NCBI GenBank assembly: GCA_905215055.1
Contig: CAJMOH010000019.1
Location: 1 to 47,848 of the forward strand
Reading direction: 5' to 3'
DNA length: 47,848 bases
Source: an uncultured bacterium
Lineage (GTDB): Bacteria; Bacillota; Clostridia; Oscillospirales; Acutalibacteraceae
Part shown: one piece after another, positions 32,568-41,023 of the stretch
Layout of the letters: the number at the start of each line of letters is the position of its first letter
Position numbering within the stretch: position 1 is the first letter of the stretch
Notes under the pieces: generated by a model
Seen by the model: the letters and a program-made list of their open reading frames with translations, nothing else
What the model was told of the DNA's origin: nothing
Database searches by the model: none
Made by a program: the position numbers and the translations under genes

Positions 32568-33200
32568 ATGAAAAAAGGAATCATCGGCAAGAAGATCGGC
32601 ATGACGCAGATCTTCGATGAAAAGGGAAAGGTCATTCCCGTCACCGTAATTGAAGCCGGCCCCTGCGTTGTCACCCAGAAAAAGACCGTTGAAAACGACG
32701 GCTACAACGCGGTGCAGATCGGCTTTGGCGACCAGAAGCCCCAGCGGGTGACAAAGCCCCTGGCAGGCCACTTCAAGAAGGGTGACGTTGCCCCCAAAAA
32801 GACCCTGCGGGAGCTTCGCCTGGACGACATCAGCGCTCTGAACGTGGGCGATCTGATCAAGGCCGACGCCTTTGAGACCGGCGAGCGCGTGGACGTTACC
32901 GGAAAGAGCAAGGGCAAGGGCTATGCCGGCGTGATCAAGCGCTGGAACTTCCGCCGCCTGAAGGAGACCCACGGTTCCGGCCCTGTTGCCCGCCACGGCG
33001 GTTCCAACGGCGCCTGCTCCACTCCCTCCCGCGTGTGGAAGGGCCTGAAGATGGCCGGCCATCTGGGCGCTGAGACTGTCACTGTGCAGAACCTCACCGT
33101 CGCCAAGGTGGACGCCGAAAACAACCTGATCGCGGTTAAGGGCGCCATCCCCGGCCCCAACGGCGGCATCGTCGTGGTCCGCGACAGCGTGAAAGCGTAA
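32568..33200 (+). CDS. rplC: 50S ribosomal protein L3
   Basis: A 210-residue primary 23S rRNA-binding protein near the peptidyl transferase centre. It begins KKGIIGKKIGMTQIFDEKGK and contains the VDVTGKSKGKGYAGVIKRW loop that reaches into the centre. An AGGAGGAAA site precedes the ATG. It is set apart from rpsJ by 177 nt and from rplD by 19 nt. Confidence 0.98.
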   Translation: MKKGIIGKKIGMTQIFDEKGKVIPVTVIEAGPCVVTQKKTVENDGYNAVQIGFGDQKPQRVTKPLAGHFKKGDVAPKKTLRELRLDDISALNVGDLIKADAFETGERVDVTGKSKGKGYAGVIKRWNFRRLKETHGSGPVARHGGSNGACSTPSRVWKGLKMAGHLGAETVTVQNLTVAKVDAENNLIAVKGAIPGPNGGIVVVRDSVKA

Positions 33201-33219
33201 GGGAAGGAGGAAATAAAGC

Positions 33220-33843
33220 ATGCCTACTATCGCAGTTTTGAACATGCAGGGCCAGGAGGTTGGCCAGCAGGAGCTGAATGATGCCGTGTTCGGCATTGAG
33301 CCCAATGTCTCCGTGATGAACGACATGGTGAAGAATTATCTGGCCAATCAGCGCCAGGGCACTCAGTCCGCTCTGACCCGTTCCGAGGTTTCCGGCGGCG
33401 GCAAGAAGCCGTGGCGCCAGAAGGGTACCGGCCGCGCCCGCCAGGGTTCTACCCGGGCTCCCCAGTGGACCCACGGCGGCATTGTGTTCGCTCCCAAGCC
33501 CAGGGAGTACCGCTACACCCTGAACAAGAAGGTGCGCCGTCTGGCCATGAAGAGCGCCCTCTCTTCCAAGGTGCGGGACAACGAGATGATCGTCATCGAC
33601 CAGATCACTGCCGATTCCTATAAGACCAAGACCATCGCCGATATGCTCAAGGCGGTGGGTTCCGAGAAGAAGGCCCTCATCGTTCTCTCTACCGTGGACG
33701 AAAAGGTAATCGCCTCCGCCCGGAACATTCCCGGTGTAAAGACCGCTCAGGTCAACACCCTGAACGTGTACGACATCCTGGGCGCCGACAAATTTATCGT
33801 CGTCAAGGATGCGGTTGCGAAAATTGAGGAGGTGTATGCGTAA
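33220..33843 (+). CDS. rplD: 50S ribosomal protein L4
   Basis: A 207-residue exit-tunnel protein with the extended loop SGGGKKPWRQKGTGRARQGS (about 48-67) that lines the tunnel and is a site of macrolide-resistance changes. In several bacteria L4 represses its own operon, so it is the leading candidate to act on the rpsJ leader. Its stop overlaps the rplW start by one nt (TAATG). Confidence 0.98.
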   Translation: MPTIAVLNMQGQEVGQQELNDAVFGIEPNVSVMNDMVKNYLANQRQGTQSALTRSEVSGGGKKPWRQKGTGRARQGSTRAPQWTHGGIVFAPKPREYRYTLNKKVRRLAMKSALSSKVRDNEMIVIDQITADSYKTKTIADMLKAVGSEKKALIVLSTVDEKVIASARNIPGVKTAQVNTLNVYDILGADKFIVVKDAVAKIEEVYA

Positions 33844-34133
33844 TGGCAGCCCAGGATATTATCATCCGCCCCATCATCACCGAAAAGACCATGGACGGCA
33901 ACAGCCAGAAGAAGTACACCTTTGAAGTGAACAAGGCTTCCACCAAGATCGACATCAAGCGCGCTGTGGAAGAGCTTTTCGGCGTGAAGGTCAGCAAGGT
34001 GAACACCCTCCATGTCAGGGGCCATATGCGCCGCCAGGGCCGGTATGAAGGCTATACCAGAAGCTGGAAAAAGGCCGTTGTCACCCTGACGGACGACAGC
34101 AAGACCATCGAATTCTTCGAATCCATGATTTAA
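33843..34133 (+). CDS. rplW: 50S ribosomal protein L23
   Basis: A 96-residue protein at the tunnel exit, the docking site of trigger factor and SRP. It reads IIIRPIITEKTM near the start and FEVNKASTKIDIKRAVEELF afterward. It overlaps rplD by one nt. After its stop a perfect GCCCCG/CGGGGC hairpin (34139-34153) preceded by seven A residues begins the 111-nt gap to rplB. Confidence 0.98.
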   Translation: MAAQDIIIRPIITEKTMDGNSQKKYTFEVNKASTKIDIKRAVEELFGVKVSKVNTLHVRGHMRRQGRYEGYTRSWKKAVVTLTDDSKTIEFFESMI

Positions 34134-34138
34134 AAAAA

Positions 34139-34153
34139 GCCCCGCCTCGGGGC
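34139..34153 (-). terminator. terminator-shaped hairpin oriented against the operon
   Basis: GCCCCG and CGGGGC pair around three nt. On the minus strand the hairpin is followed by seven T residues, so it could stop antisense transcription; on the plus strand there is no T run. No minus-strand gene is present, so the role is uncertain. Confidence 0.4.
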
Positions 34154-34244
34154 CTCGCGAGCGAGTGAGATCGCCCAAGTGAGAATGGGCAAGAATGGGG
34201 GAAACGCCGCCCCCGCAAAGCCAATATAGGAGAGTGAAAACCAA

Positions 34245-35078
34245 ATGGCAATTAAGAATTACAAGCCGACCACCGCGGCAAGGCGGAACATGTCCGTGAC
34301 GGACTATACCAGCCTTTCCAAGAATGGTCCTGAGAGGAGCCTGCTGGCCCCTCTGGATAAAAAAGCCGGCCGCAACAGCTATGGCCGCATCACCGTCCGC
34401 CACCGCGGCGGCGGAAACCGCAAGAAGTACCGCATTATCGACTTTAAGCGCCAGAAGCACGACGTGGAGGCCACCGTGCTGGGCATCGAGTACGATCCCA
34501 ACCGTTCCGCCTTCATCGCCCTGGTGCAGTACGCCGACGGCGAGAAGCGCTACATCCTGGCTCCCCACGGCCTGAAGGCTGGGGACAAGGTTGTGTCCGG
34601 CGCTGAGGCCGACATCAAGCCCGGCAACGCTCTGCCTCTGAAGAACATCCCTGTGGGTACCTTCATCCACAACGTAGAGCTGTATCCCGGCAAGGGTGCC
34701 CAGCTGGCCCGGGCCGCCGGCATTATGGCCCAGCTGATGGCCAAGGAGAACGGCATGGCTCTGCTGCGCCTGCCCTCCGGCGAGCTGCGCAACGTTCCCG
34801 AGAACTGCATGGCCTCCATCGGCCAGGTCTCCAATATCGACCATGAAAACGTGAAGATCGGCAAGGCTGGCCGCAAGCGCCACATGGGCTGGCGGCCTAC
34901 CGTGCGCGGCTCTGTGATGAACCCCAACGACCACCCCCACGGCGGCGGCGAGGGCAAGAGCCCTGTGGGCCGTCCCGGACCTGTCACTCCCTGGGGCAAG
35001 CCGGCCCTGGGTTATAAGACCCGCAAGAAGAAGAACCGCAGCGATAAGTTTATCGTAAAGCGGAGAAACGGTAAGTAA
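34245..35078 (+). CDS. rplB: 50S ribosomal protein L2
   Basis: A 277-residue core protein needed for subunit association and peptidyl transfer. It opens with AIKNYKPTTAARRNMSV and carries the conserved MNPNDHPHGGGEGKSP segment with its essential histidine. Length is normal. A GGAGAGTGA site precedes the ATG. A 111-nt gap with a hairpin separates it from rplW. Confidence 0.98.
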   Translation: MAIKNYKPTTAARRNMSVTDYTSLSKNGPERSLLAPLDKKAGRNSYGRITVRHRGGGNRKKYRIIDFKRQKHDVEATVLGIEYDPNRSAFIALVQYADGEKRYILAPHGLKAGDKVVSGAEADIKPGNALPLKNIPVGTFIHNVELYPGKGAQLARAAGIMAQLMAKENGMALLRLPSGELRNVPENCMASIGQVSNIDHENVKIGKAGRKRHMGWRPTVRGSVMNPNDHPHGGGEGKSPVGRPGPVTPWGKPALGYKTRKKKNRSDKFIVKRRNGK

Positions 35079-35105
35079 GCCGCACGGGAAAGGAGCAAAG
35101 ACACT

Positions 35106-35378
35106 ATGAGCAGAAGCTTGAAGAAGGGACCCTTTGTACAGCCCGTGCTGCTGAAAAGGATCCAGGCTATGAACGAGGCCGGCGAGAAGAAGATCGTCAA
35201 GACCTGGAGCAGAGCCTCCATGATCTTCCCGGATTTCGTGGGCCACACCATTGCCGTTCACGACGGCCGCAAGCATGTGCCGGTGTACATCACCGAGGAC
35301 ATGGTGGGACACAAGCTGGGCGAGTTCGCCCCCACCCGCACCTTTAAGGGTCACGCGGGTTCCAAGACCTCCAAGTAA
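35106..35378 (+). CDS. rpsS: 30S ribosomal protein S19
   Basis: A 90-residue head protein contacting S13 and the A-site region. SRSLKKGPFVQPVLLKRI at the start and the HVPVYITEDMVGHKLGEFAP segment are diagnostic. An AAAGGAGC site precedes it; 27 nt after rplB. Confidence 0.98.
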   Translation: MSRSLKKGPFVQPVLLKRIQAMNEAGEKKIVKTWSRASMIFPDFVGHTIAVHDGRKHVPVYITEDMVGHKLGEFAPTRTFKGHAGSKTSK

Positions 35379-35398
35379 GAAGAAAGGAGAGAAAAAGC

Positions 35399-35734
35399 AT
35401 GGAAGCGAAAGCAACACTGAACTACACCCGGATCTCTCCCCGCAAGGTTGGTCTTGTGCTGGATCTTATCCGCAATAAGCCGGTGGACCTTGCCGCCGCT
35501 ATCTTAAAGCACACCCCCAAGGCCGCTTGCGAGGACCTGCAGAAGCTGCTGAAGTCCGCCGTGGCCAACGCGGAGAACAACTTTAACATGGACCGGAACA
35601 GCCTGTATGTTTCCCAGTGCTATGTGACCCCCGGACCGATCCTGAAACGGATCCGTCCCAGCGCTCACGGCCGGGCGTTCCGGGTGCTGAAGAGAACCTC
35701 TCACATCACCATTGTGGTGAAGGAAAAAGAGTAA
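35399..35734 (+). CDS. rplV: 50S ribosomal protein L22
   Basis: A 111-residue protein whose beta-hairpin lines the exit tunnel opposite L4. ARISPRK-type sequence (YTRISPRKVGLVLDLIRNK) lies at the start and RIRPSAHGRAFRVLKRTSHI in the hairpin region. AAAGGAG precedes the ATG; spacing to its neighbours is about 20 nt. Confidence 0.98.
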   Translation: MEAKATLNYTRISPRKVGLVLDLIRNKPVDLAAAILKHTPKAACEDLQKLLKSAVANAENNFNMDRNSLYVSQCYVTPGPILKRIRPSAHGRAFRVLKRTSHITIVVKEKE

Positions 35735-35753
35735 GCGGTAAGGAGGCAAAGAT

Positions 35754-36497
35754 ATGGGTCAGAAAGTGAATCCCCACGGTCTCCGTGTGGGTGTTATCAA
35801 AGACTGGGATTCCCGGTGGTTTGCCAATGACAGCGAGTTTGGCGACATTCTGGTGGAGGATTACAACCTTCGTAAAACGCTGAAAAAGCAGCTGTACGCC
35901 GCCGGTGTTCCCAAGATTGAGATCGAGCGGGACGCCTCTAAGGTGCGTATCCACATCCACTGCGCCAAGCCCGGCATGGTCATTGGCAAGGGCGGCTCTG
36001 AAATTGAGAAGCTGCGCCAGCAGTGCGAGAAGATGCTGGGAAAGCCCGTTGTAATCAACATTGTGGAGGTGCGCCAGCCCGACCTGAACGCGCAGCTGGT
36101 GGCCGAGAACATCGCCTCTCAGCTGGAGCGCCGGATCTCCTTCCGCCGCGCCATGAAGGGCTGCATCGGCCGCGCCATGAAGCTGGGCGCCAAGGGCATT
36201 AAGACCAAAGTGTCCGGGCGCTTGGGCGGCGCGGAAATTGCCCGCAGCGAAGAGTACCACGACGGCACCATTCCGCTGCAGACTATCCGCGCGGACATCG
36301 ACTATGGCTTCGCCGAGGCCAACACCACCTATGGACGCATTGGCGTGAAGGTTTGGCTGTACAAGGGCGAGGTTCTCAACGACAACCGGAGCGGCGAGCG
36401 CCGTGAGCGCAGCGACCGGAACGACCGCCGCCGTGACGACCGCCGGGAGCGCCGTGACCGCCGCCCCCAGGGAAATAGGGAAGGAGGCCGCAGATAA
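35754..36497 (+). CDS. rpsC: 30S ribosomal protein S3
   Basis: A 247-residue mRNA-entry protein with a KH domain (KPGMVIGKGGSEIEKLRQ, about 74-91) and the C-terminal S3 domain. After about residue 210 it ends in a repetitive Arg/Asp/Glu/Asn tail of about 35 residues, longer than in many relatives. It overlaps the start of rplP by one nt. Confidence 0.98.
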   Translation: MGQKVNPHGLRVGVIKDWDSRWFANDSEFGDILVEDYNLRKTLKKQLYAAGVPKIEIERDASKVRIHIHCAKPGMVIGKGGSEIEKLRQQCEKMLGKPVVINIVEVRQPDLNAQLVAENIASQLERRISFRRAMKGCIGRAMKLGAKGIKTKVSGRLGGAEIARSEEYHDGTIPLQTIRADIDYGFAEANTTYGRIGVKVWLYKGEVLNDNRSGERRERSDRNDRRRDDRRERRDRRPQGNREGGRR

Positions 36498-36919
36498 TGT
36501 TACTTCCTAAGCGCGTGAAATACCGCAGAGTGCAGAGAGGCCGCATGAAGGGCAAGGCCCTGCGCGGCAACAAGGTGACCTATGGCGATTTTGGCCTGCA
36601 GGCTCTGGAGCCCGCCTGGATCACCTCCAACCAGATCGAGGCCGCCCGTGTGGCCATGACTCGTTACTGCAAGCGTTTCGGTAAGGTCTGGATTAAGATT
36701 TTCCCCGACAAGCCTGTCACTCAGAAGCCCGCTGAAACCCGAATGGGTTCCGGTAAAGGCTCTCCCGAGTACTGGGTTGCCGTTGTAAAGCCCGGCAGGG
36801 TGATGTTTGAGCTGGGCGGCGTTTCCGAGGCTACTGCCCGGGAGGCTCTGCGCCTGGCCGCCAACAAGCTGCCCATCAAGTGCAAATTTGTAACGAAAGA
36901 AACGGAGGCCAGTTTGTGA
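36497..36919 (+). CDS. rplP: 50S ribosomal protein L16
   Basis: A 140-residue protein that shapes the A-site tRNA elbow pocket. It starts MLLPKRVKYRRVQRGRMKG and carries the TRMGSGKGSPEYWVAVVKPG motif. It overlaps rpsC and rpmC by one nt each, so the three are tightly coupled. Confidence 0.98.
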   Translation: MLLPKRVKYRRVQRGRMKGKALRGNKVTYGDFGLQALEPAWITSNQIEAARVAMTRYCKRFGKVWIKIFPDKPVTQKPAETRMGSGKGSPEYWVAVVKPGRVMFELGGVSEATAREALRLAANKLPIKCKFVTKETEASL

Positions 36920-37122
36920 TGAAAGCTTCAGAAATCAGAGAAATGACCGCTGACGAGCTGAACACCAAACTCGCCGACCTGAAGGCTGAGCTTTTCAACC
37001 TGCGTTTCCAGCTCGCTATCAATCAGCTTGACAACCCCATGCGTATTTCGGCTGTAAAGAAGGACATCGCCCGGGTAAAGACCGTCATTCGGGAGAACGA
37101 GCTTCACGCCGACAACGCCTAA
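36919..37122 (+). CDS. rpmC: 50S ribosomal protein L29
   Basis: A 67-residue helical-hairpin protein near the tunnel exit. Residues 1-20 read MKASEIREMTADELNTKLAD, followed by LFNLRFQLAINQLDNPMRI. The true start is the ATG at 36919 (TGATG overlap with the rplP stop); an open frame extends upstream but lies within rplP. Confidence 0.97.
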   Translation: MKASEIREMTADELNTKLADLKAELFNLRFQLAINQLDNPMRISAVKKDIARVKTVIRENELHADNA

Positions 37123-37141
37123 GGGAAGGGAGGATTAAGAA

Positions 37142-37402
37142 GTGAGCGAACAGAGAAACATGAGAAAAACCGCGGTTGGCCGCGTCGTCAGCGATAAGAT
37201 GGACAAGACCGTGGTGGTCGCCATTCAGGACAGCGTGAAACACCCCATTTACGACAAGGTTATCAAGCGCACCGTGAAGCGCAAGGCCCACGACGAGAAC
37301 AACGAGTGCCGTGTGGGCGACCGGGTTCGCATTATGGAGACCCGCCCTCTTTCCAAGGACAAGAGATGGCGCCTGGTGGAGATCATCGAGAAAGCCAAAT
37401 AA
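37142..37402 (+). CDS. rpsQ: 30S ribosomal protein S17
   Basis: An 86-residue OB-fold protein of the 30S body. RKTAVGRVVSDKMDKTVVVA and the later IMETRPLSKDKRWRLVEI are diagnostic. It starts with GTG behind GGGAGGATT. A 76-nt gap, with no hairpin I would call a terminator, separates it from rplN. Confidence 0.97.
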   Translation: MSEQRNMRKTAVGRVVSDKMDKTVVVAIQDSVKHPIYDKVIKRTVKRKAHDENNECRVGDRVRIMETRPLSKDKRWRLVEIIEKAK

Positions 37403-37478
37403 CTTTTTGGCAGAGCTTACTCTCTCTTAGAAGAACAACAAAATTCTTATTTGGCTTTAAGCAAAGGAGGAACGCACT

Positions 37479-37847
37479 GTGATTCAGCAGCAGTCTTACC
37501 TCAAGGTGGCCGACAACACCGGCGCGAAGGAGCTTATGTGCATCCGCGTGCTGGGCGGCACTGGCAGGAGGTATGCCAATATCGGCGACGTGGTGGTTGC
37601 TTCCGTTAAAAAAGCAGCACCCGGCGGCGTGGTAAAAAAAGGCGACGTGGTAAAGGCGGTTATTGTCCGCACTTCTTCCGGCGTTCGCCGCGAGGACGGC
37701 AGCTACATTCGTTTTGACGAGAACGCCGCCGTTATCATCCGCGATGACAAGAACCCCCGCGGAACCCGTATTTTTGGGCCTGTGGCCCGCGAGCTGCGCG
37801 ACAAGGAGTATATGAAGATCCTGTCCCTGGCTCCCGAAGTACTTTGA
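37479..37847 (+). CDS. rplN: 50S ribosomal protein L14
   Basis: A 122-residue protein at the subunit interface that also binds the silencing factor RsfS. It begins MIQQQSYLKVADNTGAKELM and ends with the usual FMKILSLAPEVL-like tail (YMKILSLAPEVL). The start codon is GTG, behind AAAGGAGG. Confidence 0.98.
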   Translation: MIQQQSYLKVADNTGAKELMCIRVLGGTGRRYANIGDVVVASVKKAAPGGVVKKGDVVKAVIVRTSSGVRREDGSYIRFDENAAVIIRDDKNPRGTRIFGPVARELRDKEYMKILSLAPEVL

Positions 37848-37864
37848 TGGAGGTGCGCTGAAAG

Positions 37865-38185
37865 ATGAATAACAAGATTCATGTAAAAACCGGTGACACC
37901 GTCGTAATCCTCAGCGGCAAGGACCGCGGCAAAAAGGGCAAGGTCATGCAGGTAAGCCCCAAGGAGGGCAAGGTCATTGTGGAGAACGCAAACTTTGTCC
38001 AAAAGCATGTAAAGCCCCGCAGAATGGGCGAGGCCGGCGGCATCATCAAGGCCGAAGGCGCCATCTATGCCTGCAAGGTGCAGGTGGTTTGCCCCCGCTG
38101 CGGCAAGCCCACCCGTGTCGGCCACAAGATCCTGAAGGACGGCACCAAGGAACGCATTTGCAAGAAATGCGGCGAGTCGCTGTGA
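37865..38185 (+). CDS. rplX: 50S ribosomal protein L24
   Basis: A 106-residue assembly-initiating protein with an N-terminal KOW motif (HVKTGDTVVILSGKDRGKKG). The C-terminal part carries four cysteines (C76, C79, C99, C102) in two CxxC pairs, suggesting a zinc-binding form. It lies 17 nt after rplN behind a GGAGGTG site. Confidence 0.98.
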   Translation: MNNKIHVKTGDTVVILSGKDRGKKGKVMQVSPKEGKVIVENANFVQKHVKPRRMGEAGGIIKAEGAIYACKVQVVCPRCGKPTRVGHKILKDGTKERICKKCGESL

Positions 38186-38198
38186 GGGAGGAACAAAC

Positions 38199-38738
38199 AT
38201 GGCTAGAATGAAAGATTTCTATAAAGAAGAAGTGGCCCCCGCGCTGATGAAGAAGTTTGGCTACAAGAGCGTGATGCAGATCCCCAAGCTGGACAAAATT
38301 GTCATCAATGTGGGCGCTGGCGAGGCCAAGGAAAACGCCAAGGCCATTGACAACATCAGCGGCGACCTGGCCAAGATTACCGGCCAGAAGCCCGTGGTGT
38401 GCAAGGCCAAGAAGAGCGTGGCTAACTTTAAGCTGCGTGAGGGCATGCCCATTGGCGTAAAGGTTACCCTGCGGGGCGACCGGATGTACGAGTTTTTGGA
38501 CCGCCTGTTCAACGTGGCCCTGCCCCGCGTTCGTGACTTCCGGGGCATTAACCCCAACTCCTTCGACGGCCGCGGCAACTACAACATGGGTATCCGCGAG
38601 CAGCTGATCTTCCCCGAGATCGACTACGACAAGGTCGACAAGGTGCGGGGCATGGACATCTGCTTTGTCACCACTGCCAACACCGACGAAGAGGCCCGTG
38701 AGCTGCTCTCCCAGATGGGCGCTCCGTTCACGAAATAA
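38199..38738 (+). CDS. rplE: 50S ribosomal protein L5
   Basis: A 179-residue 5S rRNA-binding protein of the central protuberance. The stretch MQIPKLDKIVINVGAGEAKE, the later FRGINPNSFDGRGNYNMGI and the C-terminal DEEARELLSQMGAPF identify it. It lies 13 nt after rplX behind GGGAGGA. Confidence 0.98.
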   Translation: MARMKDFYKEEVAPALMKKFGYKSVMQIPKLDKIVINVGAGEAKENAKAIDNISGDLAKITGQKPVVCKAKKSVANFKLREGMPIGVKVTLRGDRMYEFLDRLFNVALPRVRDFRGINPNSFDGRGNYNMGIREQLIFPEIDYDKVDKVRGMDICFVTTANTDEEARELLSQMGAPFTK

Positions 38739-38750
38739 GGAGGGATTATT

Positions 38751-38936
38751 GTGGCCAAGACTTCGATGAAAGTAAAACAGAAGAGACCTCAGAAGTATTC
38801 CACCCGGGAATACAACCGCTGCAAGATCTGCGGCCGGCCGCATGCCTACCTTCGGAAATTCGGCATTTGCCGCATCTGCTTCCGGGAGCTTGCGTACAAG
38901 GGCGAAATCCCCGGCGTGAAGAAGGCAAGCTGGTAA
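38751..38936 (+). CDS. rpsZ: 30S ribosomal protein S14, zinc (type Z) form
   Basis: A 61-residue protein with C24, C27, C40 and C43 forming the zinc knuckle (CKICGRPHAYLRKFGICRIC). The short zinc-dependent form is usual for Firmicutes; the zinc-free version, if any, is not here. It starts with GTG behind AAGGAGGG. Confidence 0.98.
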   Translation: MAKTSMKVKQKRPQKYSTREYNRCKICGRPHAYLRKFGICRICFRELAYKGEIPGVKKASW

Positions 38937-38958
38937 ATCATCAAGGAGGTACGAATTC

Positions 38959-39354
38959 ATGCAAGTTACAGATACAATCGCTGATCTGCTGACCCGCATC
39001 CGCAACGCCCAGGCCGCCCGCCACGACACCGTGGAGGTGCCAGCCTCCAACATGAAGAAGGCCATTTGCCAGATTCTGGTGGACGAGGGCTACGTCAAGG
39101 GCTTTACCGTGACGGAGGACGGCAAGCAGGGGATGATTACCATCACCCTGAAGTATGTGGGCAAGCAGCCCGTTATCAAGGGCCTCAAGCGGGTTTCCAA
39201 GCCTGGCCTGCGGATCTATTCCAACGCCCAGGAGCTGCCCCGCGTGATGAAGGGTCTGGGCGTGGCCATCATCTCCACTTCCAAGGGGATTATGACCGAC
39301 CGGGCCGCGAGAAAAGAAAACGTCGGCGGCGAAGTGCTGGCGTTCATTTGGTAA
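38959..39354 (+). CDS. rpsH: 30S ribosomal protein S8
   Basis: A 131-residue central-domain protein. DTIADLLTRIRNAQAARHD lies at the start and ISTSKGIMTDRAARKENVGG at the C-terminus. In E. coli S8 represses the spc operon by binding near rplE; no comparable hairpin was evaluated here. AAGGAGGT precedes the ATG. Confidence 0.98.
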   Translation: MQVTDTIADLLTRIRNAQAARHDTVEVPASNMKKAICQILVDEGYVKGFTVTEDGKQGMITITLKYVGKQPVIKGLKRVSKPGLRIYSNAQELPRVMKGLGVAIISTSKGIMTDRAARKENVGGEVLAFIW

Positions 39355-39373
39355 GAAAAGGGGGTGCGAGAGC

Positions 39374-39919
39374 ATGTCGAGAATTGGAAGAAAACCCATC
39401 AATATTCCCGCTGGCGTTGAGGTGACTGTCAACGGTAGCGAAGTGGCGGTAAAGGGACCCAAGGGTACCCTGGACCAGACCTTTAACCCCAAGATGAACA
39501 TTGCGGTGGAGGGCAACGAAATTCTGGTCACCCGTCCTGACGACGAAAAGGAGTCCCGTTCGCTTCACGGCCTGACCCGCACGCTCATCCACAATATGGT
39601 GGTTGGCGTGACCGAGGGCTTCTCCAAGACCCTGGAGGTACAGGGCGTTGGCTATCGTGTGCAGAAGCAGGGCAAGGACCTGGTGATGAACCTGGGCTTT
39701 TCCCATCAGGTGATCGTCTCTGAGAACGAGGACATCAAGATTGACGCTCCCAACGCCAACACCATCGTCATTTCCGGCATTGACAAGCAGAAGGTTGGCC
39801 AGTTTGCCGCCGAGGTCCGGGAGAAGCGTCCGCCGGAACCCTATAAGGGCAAGGGCATTCGCTATGCCGGCGAGTTTGTCCGCCGCAAGGAAGGCAAGGC
39901 CGGCAAGGGCTCTAAGTAA
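39374..39919 (+). CDS. rplF: 50S ribosomal protein L6
   Basis: A 181-residue protein with two similar domains, beginning SRIGRKPINIPAGVEVTVNG. The C-terminal rRNA-binding region is RPPEPYKGKGIRYAGEFVRRKEGK. A GGGGTGCGAG site precedes the ATG. Spacing to rpsH and rplR is 19 and 21 nt. Confidence 0.98.
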   Translation: MSRIGRKPINIPAGVEVTVNGSEVAVKGPKGTLDQTFNPKMNIAVEGNEILVTRPDDEKESRSLHGLTRTLIHNMVVGVTEGFSKTLEVQGVGYRVQKQGKDLVMNLGFSHQVIVSENEDIKIDAPNANTIVISGIDKQKVGQFAAEVREKRPPEPYKGKGIRYAGEFVRRKEGKAGKGSK

Positions 39920-39940
39920 AGGTAGAAGGAGTGAGAAAAA

Positions 39941-40300
39941 ATGGTCAATAAGGCAGATTCCAACAAGGCACGGCTGCGCCGCCACAAGAGAGTGCGCGGC
40001 AAAATCTCCGGCACCGCCGAGCGGCCCCGCCTGAACGTGTTCCGCTCCAGCGCCAACATCTATGCCCAGATCATCGACGACACCACGGGACACACCCTGT
40101 GCGCTGCGTCCACTCTGGACAAGAGCTTTACTGGCAACGGCGGCAACAAAGAGGCTGCCCGCGAGGTGGGCAAGCTGATTGCTCAGAAGGCAGCAGAAAA
40201 AGGCATCACCAATGTGGTCTTTGACCGCGGCGGTTATATCTTCCACGGCCGCGTCAAAGAGCTGGCCGAAGGCGCCCGCGAGGGCGGCCTCAACTTCTAA
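39941..40300 (+). CDS. rplR: 50S ribosomal protein L18
   Basis: A 119-residue 5S rRNA-binding protein. The basic N-terminus ARLRRHKRVRGKISGTAERP and the end FDRGGYIFHGRVKELAEGAR are diagnostic. AGAAGGAGTG precedes the ATG. Confidence 0.98.
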   Translation: MVNKADSNKARLRRHKRVRGKISGTAERPRLNVFRSSANIYAQIIDDTTGHTLCAASTLDKSFTGNGGNKEAAREVGKLIAQKAAEKGITNVVFDRGGYIFHGRVKELAEGAREGGLNF

Positions 40301-40317
40301 GTAAGGAGGAAACGATT

Positions 40318-40818
40318 TTGGCTAGTAACATTGACGCTTCTACGCTGGACCTGCAAGAGCGGGTTGTGGCGATCAACCGTGTTTCGAAAACCGTTAAGGG
40401 CGGCCGCGTGATGAAGTTCTCCGCCCTGGTGGTTGTGGGCAACGGCGACGGCATTGTGGGCTTTGGCATTGGAAAGGCCGCCGAGGTGCCGGACGCCATC
40501 CGCAAGGGCATTGAGGATGCCAAAAAGCACCTCACCCGCATCGCCCTGCGGGGTACCACCATTCCCCACGACATTCTGGGCGAGTTTGGCGCCGGCCGCG
40601 TCATCCTGAAGCCCGCCGCCCCCGGTACCGGCGTTATCGCCGGCGGCCCTGTGCGCGCCGTGGTGGAGTGTGCCGGTATCCGGGATATTCGCGCCAAGGC
40701 CCTGCGTTCCAACAACCCCTGCAACGTGGTCCGCGCTACCTTAGCCGGCCTGACCCAGCTGCGTACCGCTGAAGAAGTGGCCGCTCTGCGGGGCAAGTCC
40801 GCCAAAGAGATTCTGTAA
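40318..40818 (+). CDS. rpsE: 30S ribosomal protein S5
   Basis: A 166-residue protein at the mRNA entry and decoding fidelity region. LQERVVAINRVSKTVKGGR and the later GAGRVILKPAAPGTGVIAGG identify it. It starts with TTG, behind AAGGAGGAAA. Confidence 0.98.
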   Translation: MASNIDASTLDLQERVVAINRVSKTVKGGRVMKFSALVVVGNGDGIVGFGIGKAAEVPDAIRKGIEDAKKHLTRIALRGTTIPHDILGEFGAGRVILKPAAPGTGVIAGGPVRAVVECAGIRDIRAKALRSNNPCNVVRATLAGLTQLRTAEEVAALRGKSAKEIL

Positions 40819-40832
40819 GGGAGGGCCAAGCT

Positions 40833-41000
40833 TTGAAAATCACTTTGAAGAAAAGCCTGATCGGTTCTAAAAAGGACCAGATCGCTACGGCCGCCTCTCT
40901 GGGCCTGAAGAAAGTGGGCGACGTGACCGAGCAGCCCGACAACGCCCAGACCCAGGGCAAGCTGAAGAAGATCGGCCATCTGATCGAAGTAAGCAAGTAA
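40833..41000 (+). CDS. rpmD: 50S ribosomal protein L30
   Basis: A 55-residue protein, short and so easy to overlook. It starts with TTG at 40833, behind GGGAGGG. It reads MKITLKKSLIGSKKDQIATA at the start and ends GKLKKIGHLIEVSK, with the normal bacterial L30 fold and length. It fits its standard place between rpsE and rplO. Confidence 0.96.
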   Translation: MKITLKKSLIGSKKDQIATAASLGLKKVGDVTEQPDNAQTQGKLKKIGHLIEVSK

Positions 41001-41023
41001 GAAAGCTAAGGAGGTGCGTGACA

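Noticed and set aside
33747..35417. 556-codon open frame opposite rplW, rplB and rpsS
   Set aside because: It spans several certain ribosomal genes on the other strand; a product of codon bias.
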